Of a DNA stretch of 64,000 nt, positions 38,343-46,336 are shown piece after piece (positions within the stretch are counted from its first letter, which is position 1; each line of letters begins with the position of its first letter). The stretch covers positions 1 through 64,000 of the forward strand of contig NZ_AORV01000044.1 in the NCBI RefSeq assembly GCF_000350485.1. The letters run 5' to 3'. Position numbers and translations under genes: made by a program. The notes beneath the pieces are model-generated. The model was given only the letters and a program-made list of their open reading frames with translations. It was not told the origin of the DNA and searched no databases. The stretch comes from Ruminiclostridium cellobioparum subsp. termitidis CT1112 (GTDB taxonomy: Bacteria; Bacillota; Clostridia; Acetivibrionales; DSM-1351).

Positions 38343-38531
38343 AAATAACAGCCCCTCTCTGAGTTTTTTGTGCAATTAAATCTTTGAGTTTTTTTACAGT
38401 GGTACTTGTTATGAAATAGTACTTCTACACCACCCGGACAAAATCCTTCAAAATATTGCAATCATTTTAGTGTTATTTTAATGTTAAATTTTCAATAACT
38501 CTAAATATTGAATTCACAATAATTGCATGAG
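38343..38531. other. hpf upstream region
   Basis: About 190 AT-rich bases holding the hpf leader and presumably its promoter. I cannot pick out a convincing -35/-10 pair. The DnaA-box cluster begins at its right end. Confidence 0.4.
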
Positions 38532-38639
38532 TTATGCACATATCTTCAACAAAACACCTGTTTTGTGTATAGTTTTCTGTGGATAATGTGAATAACTCTG
38601 TTTATAACTGCTCCTTTAAGGAATTTGGCCTGTGGATAT
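38532..38639. promoter_or_regulatory. Cluster of DnaA-box-like 9-mers
   Basis: TTATGCACA lies at 38532-38540 on plus. The minus strand has CTATACACA (38572-38564), TTATCCACA (38586-38578), TTATTCACA (38595-38587) and ATATCCACA (38639-38631). Three match TTWTNCACA exactly, including the perfect TTATCCACA, and two have one mismatch. No dnaA or dnaN is nearby, so this is not a standard oriC. Confidence 0.65.
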
Positions 38640-38769
38640 ACTATATTGATAATTAATACCCCATTTTTGATATTGTTACCAAAATTTTGCCTGTTTATTT
38701 CAGTTACTTATTATTGTTCATAATGAATTATATGTGTTTTCAAATTTCTACAGAACTCAGAGTAATATG

Positions 38770-39399
38770 TTAAATCCCAAATTCAATTTCTATAAACGCA
38801 GAAGGCATATGAAAATTATCCTGCCCTGTTGGAGAAAGAGCGGAATACCGTATTGGGCCGTTGACTTCCCTGTCTATCCTGTACAGGTTGAAAAGCCATG
38901 TATCATACGGATTTGGCGGGATACTCCCGGCTGTTGCAAATTCAGTAAATGGAATTGCCATTTCTACAAAAAAAGTCTTGTTTACCTCATCAATTATCAC
39001 AGCCGATTGTATTACCTGTTCTGTTCTTGCGAATGCCACAATTTTTCGGCCGGTAATGTTGTGTATGCTGTAATGTAAAACTGCATTGAGCGGATTGACC
39101 TCAATTTCAATGTAAGTTTTTTTGTCCCTGTCATCGTCTATAAATATTTCTACTACGTCTTCATTATAAAGCTTGTCATTGAATTCCGTTAAAGTGGCAT
39201 TTATGGTTTCATATTGGCACCGGAAGCCTGCATAAAGAAATCTGTCATTCCACATAAGCCTGACAAAGGTATCTCTCGGCGGAGCTTTGCCGGTGGAATT
39301 ATCTCTGAGGCTTACCTCAACGGCATTGCCCCATACCGGCTTGTGAAGCCTTCCGTCAATCTCTAAATATTCATTGGTCCTTTTGCATATATATTTCAA
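38770..39399 (-). CDS. CBM9-like carbohydrate-binding protein, no signal peptide
   Basis: A 209-residue single domain of the carbohydrate-binding family 9 type (DOMON-like beta sandwich). Landmarks are EIDGRLHKPVWGNAVEVSL, VRLMWNDRFLYAGFRC, DDVVEIFIDDD-type NEDVVEIFIDDDRDKKTYIEIEVNP and the Trp/Asn-rich C terminus WLFNLYRIDRE. No signal peptide is seen, so it appears cytoplasmic. It is the last gene of the ABC importer operon, 159 bases after the binding protein and beyond a type C repeat. Confidence 0.8.
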   Translation of the reverse strand: MKYICKRTNEYLEIDGRLHKPVWGNAVEVSLRDNSTGKAPPRDTFVRLMWNDRFLYAGFRCQYETINATLTEFNDKLYNEDVVEIFIDDDRDKKTYIEIEVNPLNAVLHYSIHNITGRKIVAFARTEQVIQSAVIIDEVNKTFFVEMAIPFTEFATAGSIPPNPYDTWLFNLYRIDREVNGPIRYSALSPTGQDNFHMPSAFIEIEFGI

Positions 39400-39507
39400 T
39401 TTTTTCTCCTTTAACCGAGCAGAAGCCGGCCCGGATAAACCTCATGTCCGGACCAGCCCTTTTCAGTAATTAATATTTATAACTCTTATTTTAAATTAAA
39501 TATTAAT

Positions 39508-39571
39508 ACCCTCTATTGACAATGTATAACACGCCTCACACCGGCTATTTTGCCGCTTTTATTTATCATCG
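39508..39571 (-). repeat. Type C dispersed repeat, copy 2
   Basis: Overlaps the end of the sugar-binding protein gene and extends downstream. It matches copy 1 at 15467-15520 with five transitions over 54 bases. Minus-strand landmarks are AATAGCCGGTGTGAGGCGTG and TACATTGTCAATAGAGGGTA. Confidence 0.75.
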
Positions 39572-40962
39572 AGAATTTGCTGAACTGCTTCATCCATCTT
39601 CTTCAAACCTTCATCGACTGAAACCTTGTTTTTCATAATATATTCGGAAATTTCACCGATTTTGGTATTGGCGTCTCCCGCTCTTACTGTCTGCCACAGA
39701 GGACAAGGATTTTGAAGCGCATCCAGATAAACCTGCTTTGTATTCTTTGGTCCGAATTTTGCAGTCAGGAACAATTCCTTATTAATGGAATCTATAGGAG
39801 ATAGGCCCGCACCACTTGAAACTACCGACTTGTAATTCTCTTCACTGGCTATGAACTTTGTAAATTCCCAGGCTGCAGGAATATTCTTTGAGGAAGGTGA
39901 TATACATATGCCCTTGGATTGAACAGGGTTGAAGTTTTTGCCTGTAGTACCCTTCGGCATCTGCATTACGTCATAGTTTATGTTGATTCCCTTTGATTCG
40001 TCGGCATATCCATAGAGCAGGTAGGATGCCAGAGGATATATGGCACATTTGCCCTGGGCAAATATATCAGTCCATGCAGGAACGGTGTCGAAATCCGGAG
40101 CTACGTGATATTTCCATATTGCATCATACAAATACTGGAATGTCCTTTTGGAGGAATCACCCAATAAATTGGATTTTGATCCGTCAAGGGATACAAGTCC
40201 TTCACCGTATGAATTGGCAATGGGATCTACAAAGCCGTCTATCCAGGTGGAATAGTTAGCCAATCCCCACTGCACGATATTTTTTGAATCAAAAGCCGGA
40301 TCTTCGGCATTCTTTCCGTTTTTGTCCAATGTCAGTTTCTTTGCCATTGCCATTATATCATCCCAGGTAGCATCTGCCGCCGGTGCCGACAAACCTGCTT
40401 TTTCAAACATATCGGTGTTGTAGGCCAGTATTATTGTGTTAATATCCTGTGGAAGTCCGTAAACCTTGCCGTTATAGGATGAAAGGTCAAGAGCCGACTT
40501 ATAGTATTTGTTCAGGTCAAAATTATCTTTACCCGCCAATTCACCCACATCCACCAGATATCCTTTATTTGCATAGTCGGCAAGATACAGGGTTGTTGAC
40601 ATTGCAAACACATCAGGTGCACTTCCTGCCGCACTCTGGGTGGCAAGCTTTGTCCAATAGTTTCCCCAATCTGCAAAATCCAGGTTAACCTTTATACCAG
40701 GGTTCTTTGCGGTAAAGCTGTCTATTTGAGCTTGAATAGCCTTTGCCTGATCGGCATTTCCCCAGAAATTATACTTGATTTCACCTGTAACCGGTGCTTT
40801 TGCAGAATCACCACCTGAAGTTGTTGAAGCTGCATTTGTCCCGGCCGCAGTGGAGGTTCCTGAATCTGAAGTCTGGCTGCTGCCGCAGGCTGCAAACAGA
40901 ACGGTTAATATTGTCAAACAAAGTACCAATGATATAATTTTAAATTTTTTAAGATTTTTCAT
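39559..40962 (-). CDS. Sugar ABC transporter substrate-binding lipoprotein
   Basis: A 467-residue family 1 extracellular solute-binding protein. The signal peptide ends in the lipobox LFAAC (Cys26), followed by a Ser/Thr/Gly linker. The core has FWGNADQAKAIQAQIDSF, SAAGSAPDVFAMS, and PAAWEFTKFIAS, typical of oligosaccharide binding proteins. It is preceded in the operon by two permeases. No ATPase is encoded here, so a shared MsmK/UgpC-type ATPase elsewhere is likely. Confidence 0.93.
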   Translation of the reverse strand: MKNLKKFKIISLVLCLTILTVLFAACGSSQTSDSGTSTAAGTNAASTTSGGDSAKAPVTGEIKYNFWGNADQAKAIQAQIDSFTAKNPGIKVNLDFADWGNYWTKLATQSAAGSAPDVFAMSTTLYLADYANKGYLVDVGELAGKDNFDLNKYYKSALDLSSYNGKVYGLPQDINTIILAYNTDMFEKAGLSAPAADATWDDIMAMAKKLTLDKNGKNAEDPAFDSKNIVQWGLANYSTWIDGFVDPIANSYGEGLVSLDGSKSNLLGDSSKRTFQYLYDAIWKYHVAPDFDTVPAWTDIFAQGKCAIYPLASYLLYGYADESKGININYDVMQMPKGTTGKNFNPVQSKGICISPSSKNIPAAWEFTKFIASEENYKSVVSSGAGLSPIDSINKELFLTAKFGPKNTKQVYLDALQNPCPLWQTVRAGDANTKIGEISEYIMKNKVSVDEGLKKMDEAVQQILDDK

Positions 40963-41140
40963 TTAAAAATCCCCCTTAATTATAAACTCTTCGACATTTA
41001 ACAATCTTTCTTTCCCTGCTTAAATGTATTGTTGAAAGTTATCCTTTTTTATATTTTCCATATCAATTGTTCCAGCACCACCGCCTTTTCCAGGTAAACT
41101 ATCGCACTGCCGCCCTCCCTCCGTTCTTGATTTAAAGTTG
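40963..41140. other. Permease to binding-protein gap
   Basis: A 178-base gap. On the minus strand it holds a short frame of 13 codons without a good ribosome site and a weak AACAAT/ATTGTT inverted repeat. It may be an mRNA-processing region that lets the binding protein be made in excess; this is inferred. Confidence 0.35.
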
Positions 41141-42022
41141 TTATCCTTTTACAGCCCCTAATGTTAATCCGCTTACAAAATACTTCTGTGCAGCGAAGAA
41201 AATTATTAAACTCGGCAATGTTACTACCGTGATTACACATGCAATCAGGTGTGTATCCGTCAGATTCATTCTCATTTGACTCTGCATTATGCTTACACCG
41301 ACTGAAATTGTATACTTCTTTATATCGCTTAAGAAGATCAAAGGAGTGAAAAAATCTCCCCATGCCGCAATAAAGCACATAACCCCCACTGCAATAACCG
41401 ATGGTTTGGCCAGAGGAACAATGATCCTGAAAAGGATGCCTACAGGTGAAGCTCCGTCAATGGTTGCCGCTTCGTCAAGCTCTTTTGGAATTCCCATGAT
41501 AAACTGCCTCAACAGGAATATGTATACGGCAAATCCAAAGAAGGGCGGTACGATTATAGGCAGGAAAGTGTTATACCAGTTAAAAACCTTATATACCATA
41601 AACAGTGGGACCAGCGTACTGTGAACCGGAATAAGCATGGTTGAGAGTATCAGCATGAACCAGATGTTTTTGCCTCTTCCGTTAAACCTGGCAAAACCGT
41701 ATGCAATGAGCAGGCCCGAAAGAACATTGCCTATAACTACCATCAATGTGGTAAATACAGTGTTTTTAAGCCATAGAAAAACCGGCCATATATCAGCATT
41801 TTTTACAAATGCGTAATAATAGTTTTTCCATTGTGGCACTTTAGGGAAAAACTTTTGTGGGTACTCAGTGGTCTCTAAAAAAGTTTTTAAAGATGTTGAT
41901 ACTATCTGCCAAAAGGGTAAAATGAATAAAAACGAAATTAGTAAAAGCGCCAGATAAATTAATATTTTTCCTATTATTTTTTTGTATTTGTTATAATTAT
42001 TCAAATTATTCTCCTCCTTCAT
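41141..42022 (-). CDS. Sugar ABC transporter permease, MalG type
   Basis: A 293-residue inner-membrane subunit with six predicted segments. The ATPase-contact EAA loop is KELDEAATIDGASPVGILFRIIVPLAKP. The N-terminal FLFILPFWQIVSTSLK segment is typical of CUT1 family MalG proteins. Its start overlaps the end of the MalF-type gene by 17 bases. Confidence 0.93.
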   Translation of the reverse strand: MKEENNLNNYNKYKKIIGKILIYLALLLISFLFILPFWQIVSTSLKTFLETTEYPQKFFPKVPQWKNYYYAFVKNADIWPVFLWLKNTVFTTLMVVIGNVLSGLLIAYGFARFNGRGKNIWFMLILSTMLIPVHSTLVPLFMVYKVFNWYNTFLPIIVPPFFGFAVYIFLLRQFIMGIPKELDEAATIDGASPVGILFRIIVPLAKPSVIAVGVMCFIAAWGDFFTPLIFLSDIKKYTISVGVSIMQSQMRMNLTDTHLIACVITVVTLPSLIIFFAAQKYFVSGLTLGAVKG

Positions 42023-42884
42023 AGTGCACCCAGGAATTGGATGATTTCATTACAAGGAAGGTCAGTATCAATGTAACAATGAATAAGACTACCGATTGAG
42101 CCGAGGCATAACCGAATTTTCCGAACTGGAAGGCATCCCGGTAGAGCTTGTAAACATAGAAATATGTGGCCTGGTCGGGTCCCCCGTTTGTAATTACGTA
42201 TGCCGGTGTAAATATCTGCATTTGGGCGATGCACTGCAGAATAAAGTTGTACAGTATGGTCGGAGTCAGCATTGGCAGTGTAACAGACCAGAACCTTTGA
42301 AACGAATTGGCCCCATCAACATATGCAGCCTCGAAATAAGTCTCGGAGATACCCTGAAGCCCCATAAGAAATATTATCATTGTCTGGCCCACACCCCAGG
42401 CACCTATGATTATAAAGGTCAGTTTGGCCATACCAGGTTCACCCAGCCAGTCTATGCCCTCAATTCCCACCAGGCTCAGCACTCTGTTTAACAGACCATA
42501 CCTGGTGTTGAATATGAAAAACATGGATACTGCCGTGGCCACCCCCGGCAATATGGTGGGAATATAAAAAATAGTTCTGAAAAGTCCCAGGGCTTTTATT
42601 TTTGTATTCAGCAGCATGGCCAGTATCAACGCAGCCAGCATATTTATGGGCACTCCCAGTATCACCATGTATACGGTGTTAAATATTGCTTTCCTGTATT
42701 CCTTATCCCCGAAAAGTTTGATATAGTTCTCAATTCCAACAAAAATATTGTTCATTCCATTTGTTTTAAAGGTACTCAGTACAAAGGTATATACGATTGG
42801 GATCAGCCAAAAGAACAGAAATCCTAAAATACCGGGAAGAATAAACAAATACATGTACATCTCATTTCTTTTTTCCTGCCTCAT
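42006..42884 (-). CDS. Sugar ABC transporter permease, MalF type
   Basis: About 292 residues with six membrane segments, beginning YMYLFILPGILGFLFFWLIP. The EAA loop is SETYFEAAYVDGANSFQRFWSVTLPML. It pairs with the MalG-type subunit. The start is uncertain: ATG 42884 or TTG 42893; an in-frame GTG at 42917 is also possible. It lies about 40 bases after the oxidoreductase gene. Confidence 0.9.
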   Translation of the reverse strand: MRQEKRNEMYMYLFILPGILGFLFFWLIPIVYTFVLSTFKTNGMNNIFVGIENYIKLFGDKEYRKAIFNTVYMVILGVPINMLAALILAMLLNTKIKALGLFRTIFYIPTILPGVATAVSMFFIFNTRYGLLNRVLSLVGIEGIDWLGEPGMAKLTFIIIGAWGVGQTMIIFLMGLQGISETYFEAAYVDGANSFQRFWSVTLPMLTPTILYNFILQCIAQMQIFTPAYVITNGGPDQATYFYVYKLYRDAFQFGKFGYASAQSVVLFIVTLILTFLVMKSSNSWVHYEGGE

Positions 42885-42925
42885 TTTTATCAAAGCCTTC
42901 CACCCCCTTATTGACACCTGCGGTT

Positions 42926-44026
42926 TTATTTGTATTCTGATATGGAGACAAGCCTGTTTTCCTTTATGGATTTTTCTGCTGCCAGGGCAATAAGCAGTGC
43001 GTCCTCAGTCTGCTCTATGCTTGCAATAGGTTGTTTCCCATGAGTGATGCAATCAATAAATTCAAGTCTTTGAGTCTGGCAGCCGATATGACCAAAACCG
43101 TTGTTGTCCGATATTATATCCGGATTATATTCAACCCTGTCGTTAAATTCACCGCCATAAATTCCAAAGCATTCATCACGCCTTGCTATCAATTGTTTAC
43201 CATTATCTCCAATAAAGCCGATTTCCAGTCCGTCACCCGAGTTGTTCTGCGGTTTCAGATACATACAGAGTCCCAGCTGGGCTTTTGCTCCATTTTCATA
43301 TTCAATGGACACCAGAGCATGATCAACAATACTTACATTGCTGATTATTTTGGGCTCTTTTATCGAATAGCTGCAATCTATGAGATTGTCCTGCCCGTTC
43401 TTATATACATGCTGTCCGCCCATGGCAAAAACTTTTTTCGGCTTTGAGCCTATCATCCAGTTAAATATGTCAAAATGGTGGCAATCCTTCTCAACTATTG
43501 TTCCTCCGGACTTGGTTTCATCATAAAACCACTCCTCCTGGGGAAAGCATTGGCGATACTCCTTGCACCACGCCATCATTACATTTCCAAGCTCTTTTTG
43601 TTCATTGAGTTTTTTTCCGATTGTTCTGTAGAGATTTGAGTATCTGTAGACAAGTCCCACCTGAATGATTGACTTACTGCTTTTCTTTGCCTCGACTATC
43701 CTCTTATAGCCCTCATAGTTTATTGCAACAGGCTTCTCAAGGAATATATTTTTTTGACGTTTGATACATTCAATAGCCAGTTCTTCATGAAGATATCCGG
43801 GTACTGCAATAACCACTGCATCCAGTTCTTCCTTGTCCAGCATTTCAATATAATCGGTATATTGCCTTGCGTTACTGCCCTTGACAGCATCCAGCGCCCT
43901 GTTGACAGCAGCCTGCTCCCTGTCACAGACAGCCGTTACCTGAGCCTCTTTTAATGCACTGAAACCGTTAAAGTGACCCATTCCCATATCACCTAAACCG
44001 ATGATTGCAATTTTTGCCTTTTCCAT
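42926..44026 (-). CDS. Gfo/Idh/MocA family sugar oxidoreductase
   Basis: A 366-residue NAD(P)-dependent dehydrogenase. The Rossmann start IAIIGLGDMGMGHFNGF, the EKP motif FLEKPVAINYEGYKRIV and the catalytic region TIVEKDCHHFDIFNWMIG are clear. It is the first gene of the importer operon, directly facing the LacI gene. It probably oxidises the imported sugar or a derivative; the substrate cannot be read from sequence. Confidence 0.9.
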   Translation of the reverse strand: MEKAKIAIIGLGDMGMGHFNGFSALKEAQVTAVCDREQAAVNRALDAVKGSNARQYTDYIEMLDKEELDAVVIAVPGYLHEELAIECIKRQKNIFLEKPVAINYEGYKRIVEAKKSSKSIIQVGLVYRYSNLYRTIGKKLNEQKELGNVMMAWCKEYRQCFPQEEWFYDETKSGGTIVEKDCHHFDIFNWMIGSKPKKVFAMGGQHVYKNGQDNLIDCSYSIKEPKIISNVSIVDHALVSIEYENGAKAQLGLCMYLKPQNNSGDGLEIGFIGDNGKQLIARRDECFGIYGGEFNDRVEYNPDIISDNNGFGHIGCQTQRLEFIDCITHGKQPIASIEQTEDALLIALAAEKSIKENRLVSISEYK

Positions 44027-44065
44027 TAATTATCCCCCGCCTGTAATCTAAAGTTTACTTTTTTG

Positions 44066-44113
44066 TTTACTAAAATGTTTATATAACGTAAACAGCTGCA
44101 ACGTTTTAGTAAA
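44066..44113. promoter_or_regulatory. Candidate LacI-family operator pair before the importer operon
   Basis: TTTACTAAAATGTT (44066-44079) and its near-complement AACGTTTTAGTAAA (44100-44113, 13 of 14) form an inverted pair just upstream of the oxidoreductase start. Further GTAAAC/GTTTAC words lie nearby (about 44254-44275), and GTTTACTAACGTTTACT overlaps the divergent promoter. Confidence 0.5.
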
Positions 44114-44390
44114 TTTCTATCTATATTTATCTGATCAGAATAGGTATAAAAAGCAATAATTGTACAACTATCACAAAATCATATGAAGTTATTAATATAA
44201 TTTACGTTAAAATATCCAAAATACAAATTATTTCGCCTGTACTACGAACACGTAAACTATTTATTTTGTTTACCAAACATGTTATGAACTAATTTTACCA
44301 CCGGAAATCTATTTTGTAAATACTTAAATACTTTTTAATAATAGGTTTGGTTTTACGTAACAAAAACAATGTTTATTGACTTGTTTAGGG
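44114..44390. other. Divergent intergenic DNA, importer operon / lacI
   Basis: AT-rich DNA carrying GTAAAC/GTTTAC motifs, including GTAAAC-N10-GTTTAC near 44254-44275. I find no ORF. A minus-strand promoter for the importer must lie here, but no single -35/-10 pair is convincing. Confidence 0.4.
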
Positions 44391-44396
44391 AATTTG

Positions 44397-44425
44397 TTTA
44401 CTAACGTTTACTGCCATGTTATACT
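44397..44425 (+). promoter_or_regulatory. Promoter of the LacI-family gene with overlapping operator-like repeat
   Basis: TTTACT (44397-44402), a 17-base spacer and TATACT (44420-44425). The -35 and spacer contain GTTTACTAACGTTTACT, related to the words before the importer operon, consistent with autoregulation. The leader to the start codon is about 285 bases and highly structured. Confidence 0.6.
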
Positions 44426-44473
44426 ATATTCAAACAAGTTTTACTGAATTTTATTGAATATATTTCATTACAA

Positions 44474-44527
44474 TTTGCAGCCGCTATGGCGGCTCAAAGC
44501 CATCACATGGCTTAGGAGGTTAACTTG
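44474..44527 (+). repeat. Type A hairpin-SD repeat, copy 2 (start of lacI leader)
   Basis: TTTGCA, stem GCCGC-TATG-GCGGC (44480-44493), TCAA, stem AGCCAT-CAC-ATGGCT (44498-44512), TAGGAGGTTAAC and a TTG at the position where the other copies have ATG. The TTG opens an 11-codon frame. A following inverted repeat (AGGTTAACTTGAAAGAC against GTCTTTCAAGCTAACCT) could hide this Shine-Dalgarno. Confidence 0.75.
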
Positions 44528-44560
44528 AAAGACTTTGCTAATATTCGTCTTTCAAGCTAA
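44525..44560 (+). CDS. Possible 11-residue leader peptide
   Basis: TTG at 44525 follows GGAGG with the same 5-base spacing as in the other type A copies and opens MKDFANIRLSS before TAA at 44558. It lies in the 5' leader of the LacI-family gene, and the coding frame is the arm of a hairpin. Translation could change leader folding. There is no protein-level evidence; it may be a by-product of the repeat. Confidence 0.3.
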   Translation: MKDFANIRLSS

Positions 44561-44614
44561 CCTGTGAATCTATGGCCGTGCGAAATATTCAAAGTATTAG
44601 CCAATACTTTGAAA

Positions 44615-44658
44615 GCGCACATGGCCAATTAACCTCCTTTATTCGCCTTATAGCGATA
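44615..44658 (-). repeat. Type B repeat, copy 2 (inverted, in lacI leader)
   Basis: On the minus strand: TATCGCTATAAGGCGAATA, AAGGAGGTTAATTGGCCATG, TGCGC, matching copy 1 at 14032-14077. On the plus-strand transcript it gives ATTAACCTCC at 44628-44637, perfectly complementary to the lacI Shine-Dalgarno GGAGGTTAAT at 44703-44712. Next to it lies the hairpin CAAAGTATT-AGCC-AATACTTTG (44590-44611). Confidence 0.7.
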
Positions 44659-44681
44659 GAGGAGTAAGCTCATTATTATTT

Positions 44682-44715
44682 TGCAGCCGCTATGCGGCTA
44701 ATGGAGGTTAATATG
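44682..44715 (+). repeat. Type A repeat, copy 3 (shortened, at the lacI start codon)
   Basis: TTTTGCA, stem GCCGC-TAT-GCGGC, then TAATGGAGGTTAAT and the ATG of the LacI-family gene. The second hairpin (AGCCAT/ATGGCT) is missing. Confidence 0.65.
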
Positions 44716-45738
44716 GCTACAATCAGGGATGTGGCAAAAATGGCCAATGTTTCGGCAGCTACCGTATCAAGAATTTTAAATGCCGACAAGACCTACAAGG
44801 TGACCAACGAAACCAGGGAACGTGTCTGGCAGGCAGTTAAGGCACTGAACTATGTAAGAAACCAGGGCGGAAAAGAATCCATAAATAAGGTTGATATAAA
44901 AAATCCAACGGTTAATAAGGTGAAAATCGGTTGCATCCTGTGCGTAACACGTGAAAAATACACCGATCCCTATTTTATGTCCATTCTGTCGGGTGTGGAA
45001 TCAAAACTTATAGAGAACGGATACAGCTTATCGGTTATCAGAACAAAAAATGAACTTCAGGATCCTACCGTCCTTTTTAATACCGTAAGTGAATCACTTA
45101 CCGGTCTCATTATAATGGAAACCCTGAGTGATGAAATATACTCACAGTTAAAGGACAAGGTGGAATTTATAGTCGGTATAGATACAAAACACCAGGATAT
45201 TGACAATGTATGCTATGACAGGTTTGCTGCCGCCGAAAAGGCAGTTCAGCACCTTATCGAAAAGGGACATAGAAGAATAGCATTCATAGGCGGAACCGAC
45301 GCCATTGATTCCATAAGGAAGGAACAGCGATACAGGGGATACCTCAGCGTACTGGAGGATAATAATATTCCCGAGGATTTAACCATTGTAAAGAACTGTG
45401 AATGGGACTCAAAGCTTTGCTATTCAAAGACAATGGAGCTGCTGAACCTTCCTGAAAGGCCCACTGCAATTTTTGCGGCCAGTGACCTTATGGCTATGAT
45501 ATCGGTCAACGCAATATACGAGCACGGCTTAAAAGTCCCTGATGATATTGCAGTTATAGGATTAAGCAATATTGATATGTCAAAATATTCAAATCCTCCA
45601 CTGAGCACAATTGATGTCCCCACCACCGAAATCGGGGAAATTGCGGCCGAGATTTTAATATCACGCATCAAGGGAGAACAGTCCCTGCCCAAAAAGATCA
45701 TTTTGCCAACCAGTCTGATAGCCAGAAACTCAACATGA
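44713..45738 (+). CDS. LacI family transcriptional regulator
   Basis: A 341-residue repressor-type protein. The N-terminal helix-turn-helix is MATIRDVAKMANVSAATVSRILNAD. The periplasmic-binding-protein-like effector domain includes IGCILCVTREKYTDPYFMSILSG, RRIAFIGGTDAIDSIRKEQRYRG and PTAIFAASDLMAM. ATG 44713 follows GGAGG by 5 bases inside a type A repeat. It is divergent from the sugar importer and most likely controls it. Confidence 0.93.
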   Translation: MATIRDVAKMANVSAATVSRILNADKTYKVTNETRERVWQAVKALNYVRNQGGKESINKVDIKNPTVNKVKIGCILCVTREKYTDPYFMSILSGVESKLIENGYSLSVIRTKNELQDPTVLFNTVSESLTGLIIMETLSDEIYSQLKDKVEFIVGIDTKHQDIDNVCYDRFAAAEKAVQHLIEKGHRRIAFIGGTDAIDSIRKEQRYRGYLSVLEDNNIPEDLTIVKNCEWDSKLCYSKTMELLNLPERPTAIFAASDLMAMISVNAIYEHGLKVPDDIAVIGLSNIDMSKYSNPPLSTIDVPTTEIGEIAAEILISRIKGEQSLPKKIILPTSLIARNST

Positions 45739-45798
45739 TTTGAGAATGGTTTGAGGATGGTTTGCAAATTGGATTTACCCGGTTACTGTTCTGCTTCA

Positions 45799-45815
45799 AT
45801 TGTCAATAGAGGGTA
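45799..45815 (+). repeat. Type C dispersed repeat, partial copy 3
   Basis: ATTGTCAATAGAGGGTA is identical to one end of copy 2 (39508-39571). It lies 60 bases downstream of the LacI gene in its sense direction. The rest of the repeat is not present. Confidence 0.5.
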
Positions 45816-45832
45816 AATTTCTGTAAATGCGT

Positions 45833-45888
45833 AAAAAAAGTAGGTTGTCTCAGTAATTTATATACTAAGTCAGCCTACCAGTTTTTTT
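45833..45888. terminator. Bidirectional terminator between lacI and zinc-ribbon gene
   Basis: GTAGGTTGTCTCAGTA...TACTAAGTCAGCCTAC forms a long imperfect stem (45840-45879). It has TTTTTTT on the plus side and AAAAAAA before it (a T run on minus), suiting two convergent genes. Confidence 0.8.
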
Positions 45889-45913
45889 AATAATATATCA
45901 TAAATTTCAACTA

Positions 45914-46177
45914 TTATTTTTTATTGGAATAGCATTTGCTGCAATATACAGGTTTGTCCAGATGTGGCTTAAAAGGCACCCTTGTAGTTTGCCCGCACTC
46001 AGCACATACTGCGTCATATAACTCTTTTTTTGTTGAATGGTCTCTTTTACTTCTACATGCTTTGCATCTTGTAGGTTCGTTTTGGAAGCCTTTTTCAGCA
46101 TAGAATTCCTGTTCCCCTGCAGAAAAAATGAACTCCTCACCACATTCCTTGCAAACCAAGGTTTTGTCATTATACAT
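45914..46177 (-). CDS. Zinc-ribbon domain protein
   Basis: About 87 residues with two pairs of CxxC knuckles in each half (CKECG and CKACR; CAECG and CSKCY), the pattern of small clostridial zinc-ribbon proteins. FYAEKGFQNEPTRCKAC and VPFKPHLDKPVYCSKCY are recognisable conserved segments. ATG 46177 is preceded by GGGGCG. The role is unknown; nucleic-acid binding is plausible. Confidence 0.75.
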   Translation of the reverse strand: MYNDKTLVCKECGEEFIFSAGEQEFYAEKGFQNEPTRCKACRSKRDHSTKKELYDAVCAECGQTTRVPFKPHLDKPVYCSKCYSNKK

Positions 46178-46314
46178 TGTATCGCCCCTCACTTAACAGG
46201 TATTTTAATATTTTACATTATATTACATACTTTACCATTATTCAATAACAATTTTTTATGAGGGGCGTAAAACGGTGATTTTATGGGCATTTAAGCTAAA
46301 AAAGTACGTCTGAC

Positions 46315-46333
46315 AAAAAAGACTGTTACAGTC
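46315..46333 (-). terminator. Terminator of the NahK-GalE operon
   Basis: The minus strand has GACTG-TAA-CAGTC followed by TTTTTTG, just after the kinase stop codon. Confidence 0.7.
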
Positions 46334-46336
46334 GGA

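Noticed and set aside
38532-38639. Chromosomal replication origin
   Set aside because: DnaA-box-like sites are present but dnaA, dnaN and other origin-linked genes are not, so only a secondary DnaA cluster is claimed.
41049-41378. Minus-strand frame of 109 codons overlapping the MalG-type permease
   Set aside because: It is a shadow frame of the permease gene without its own ribosome site or family.
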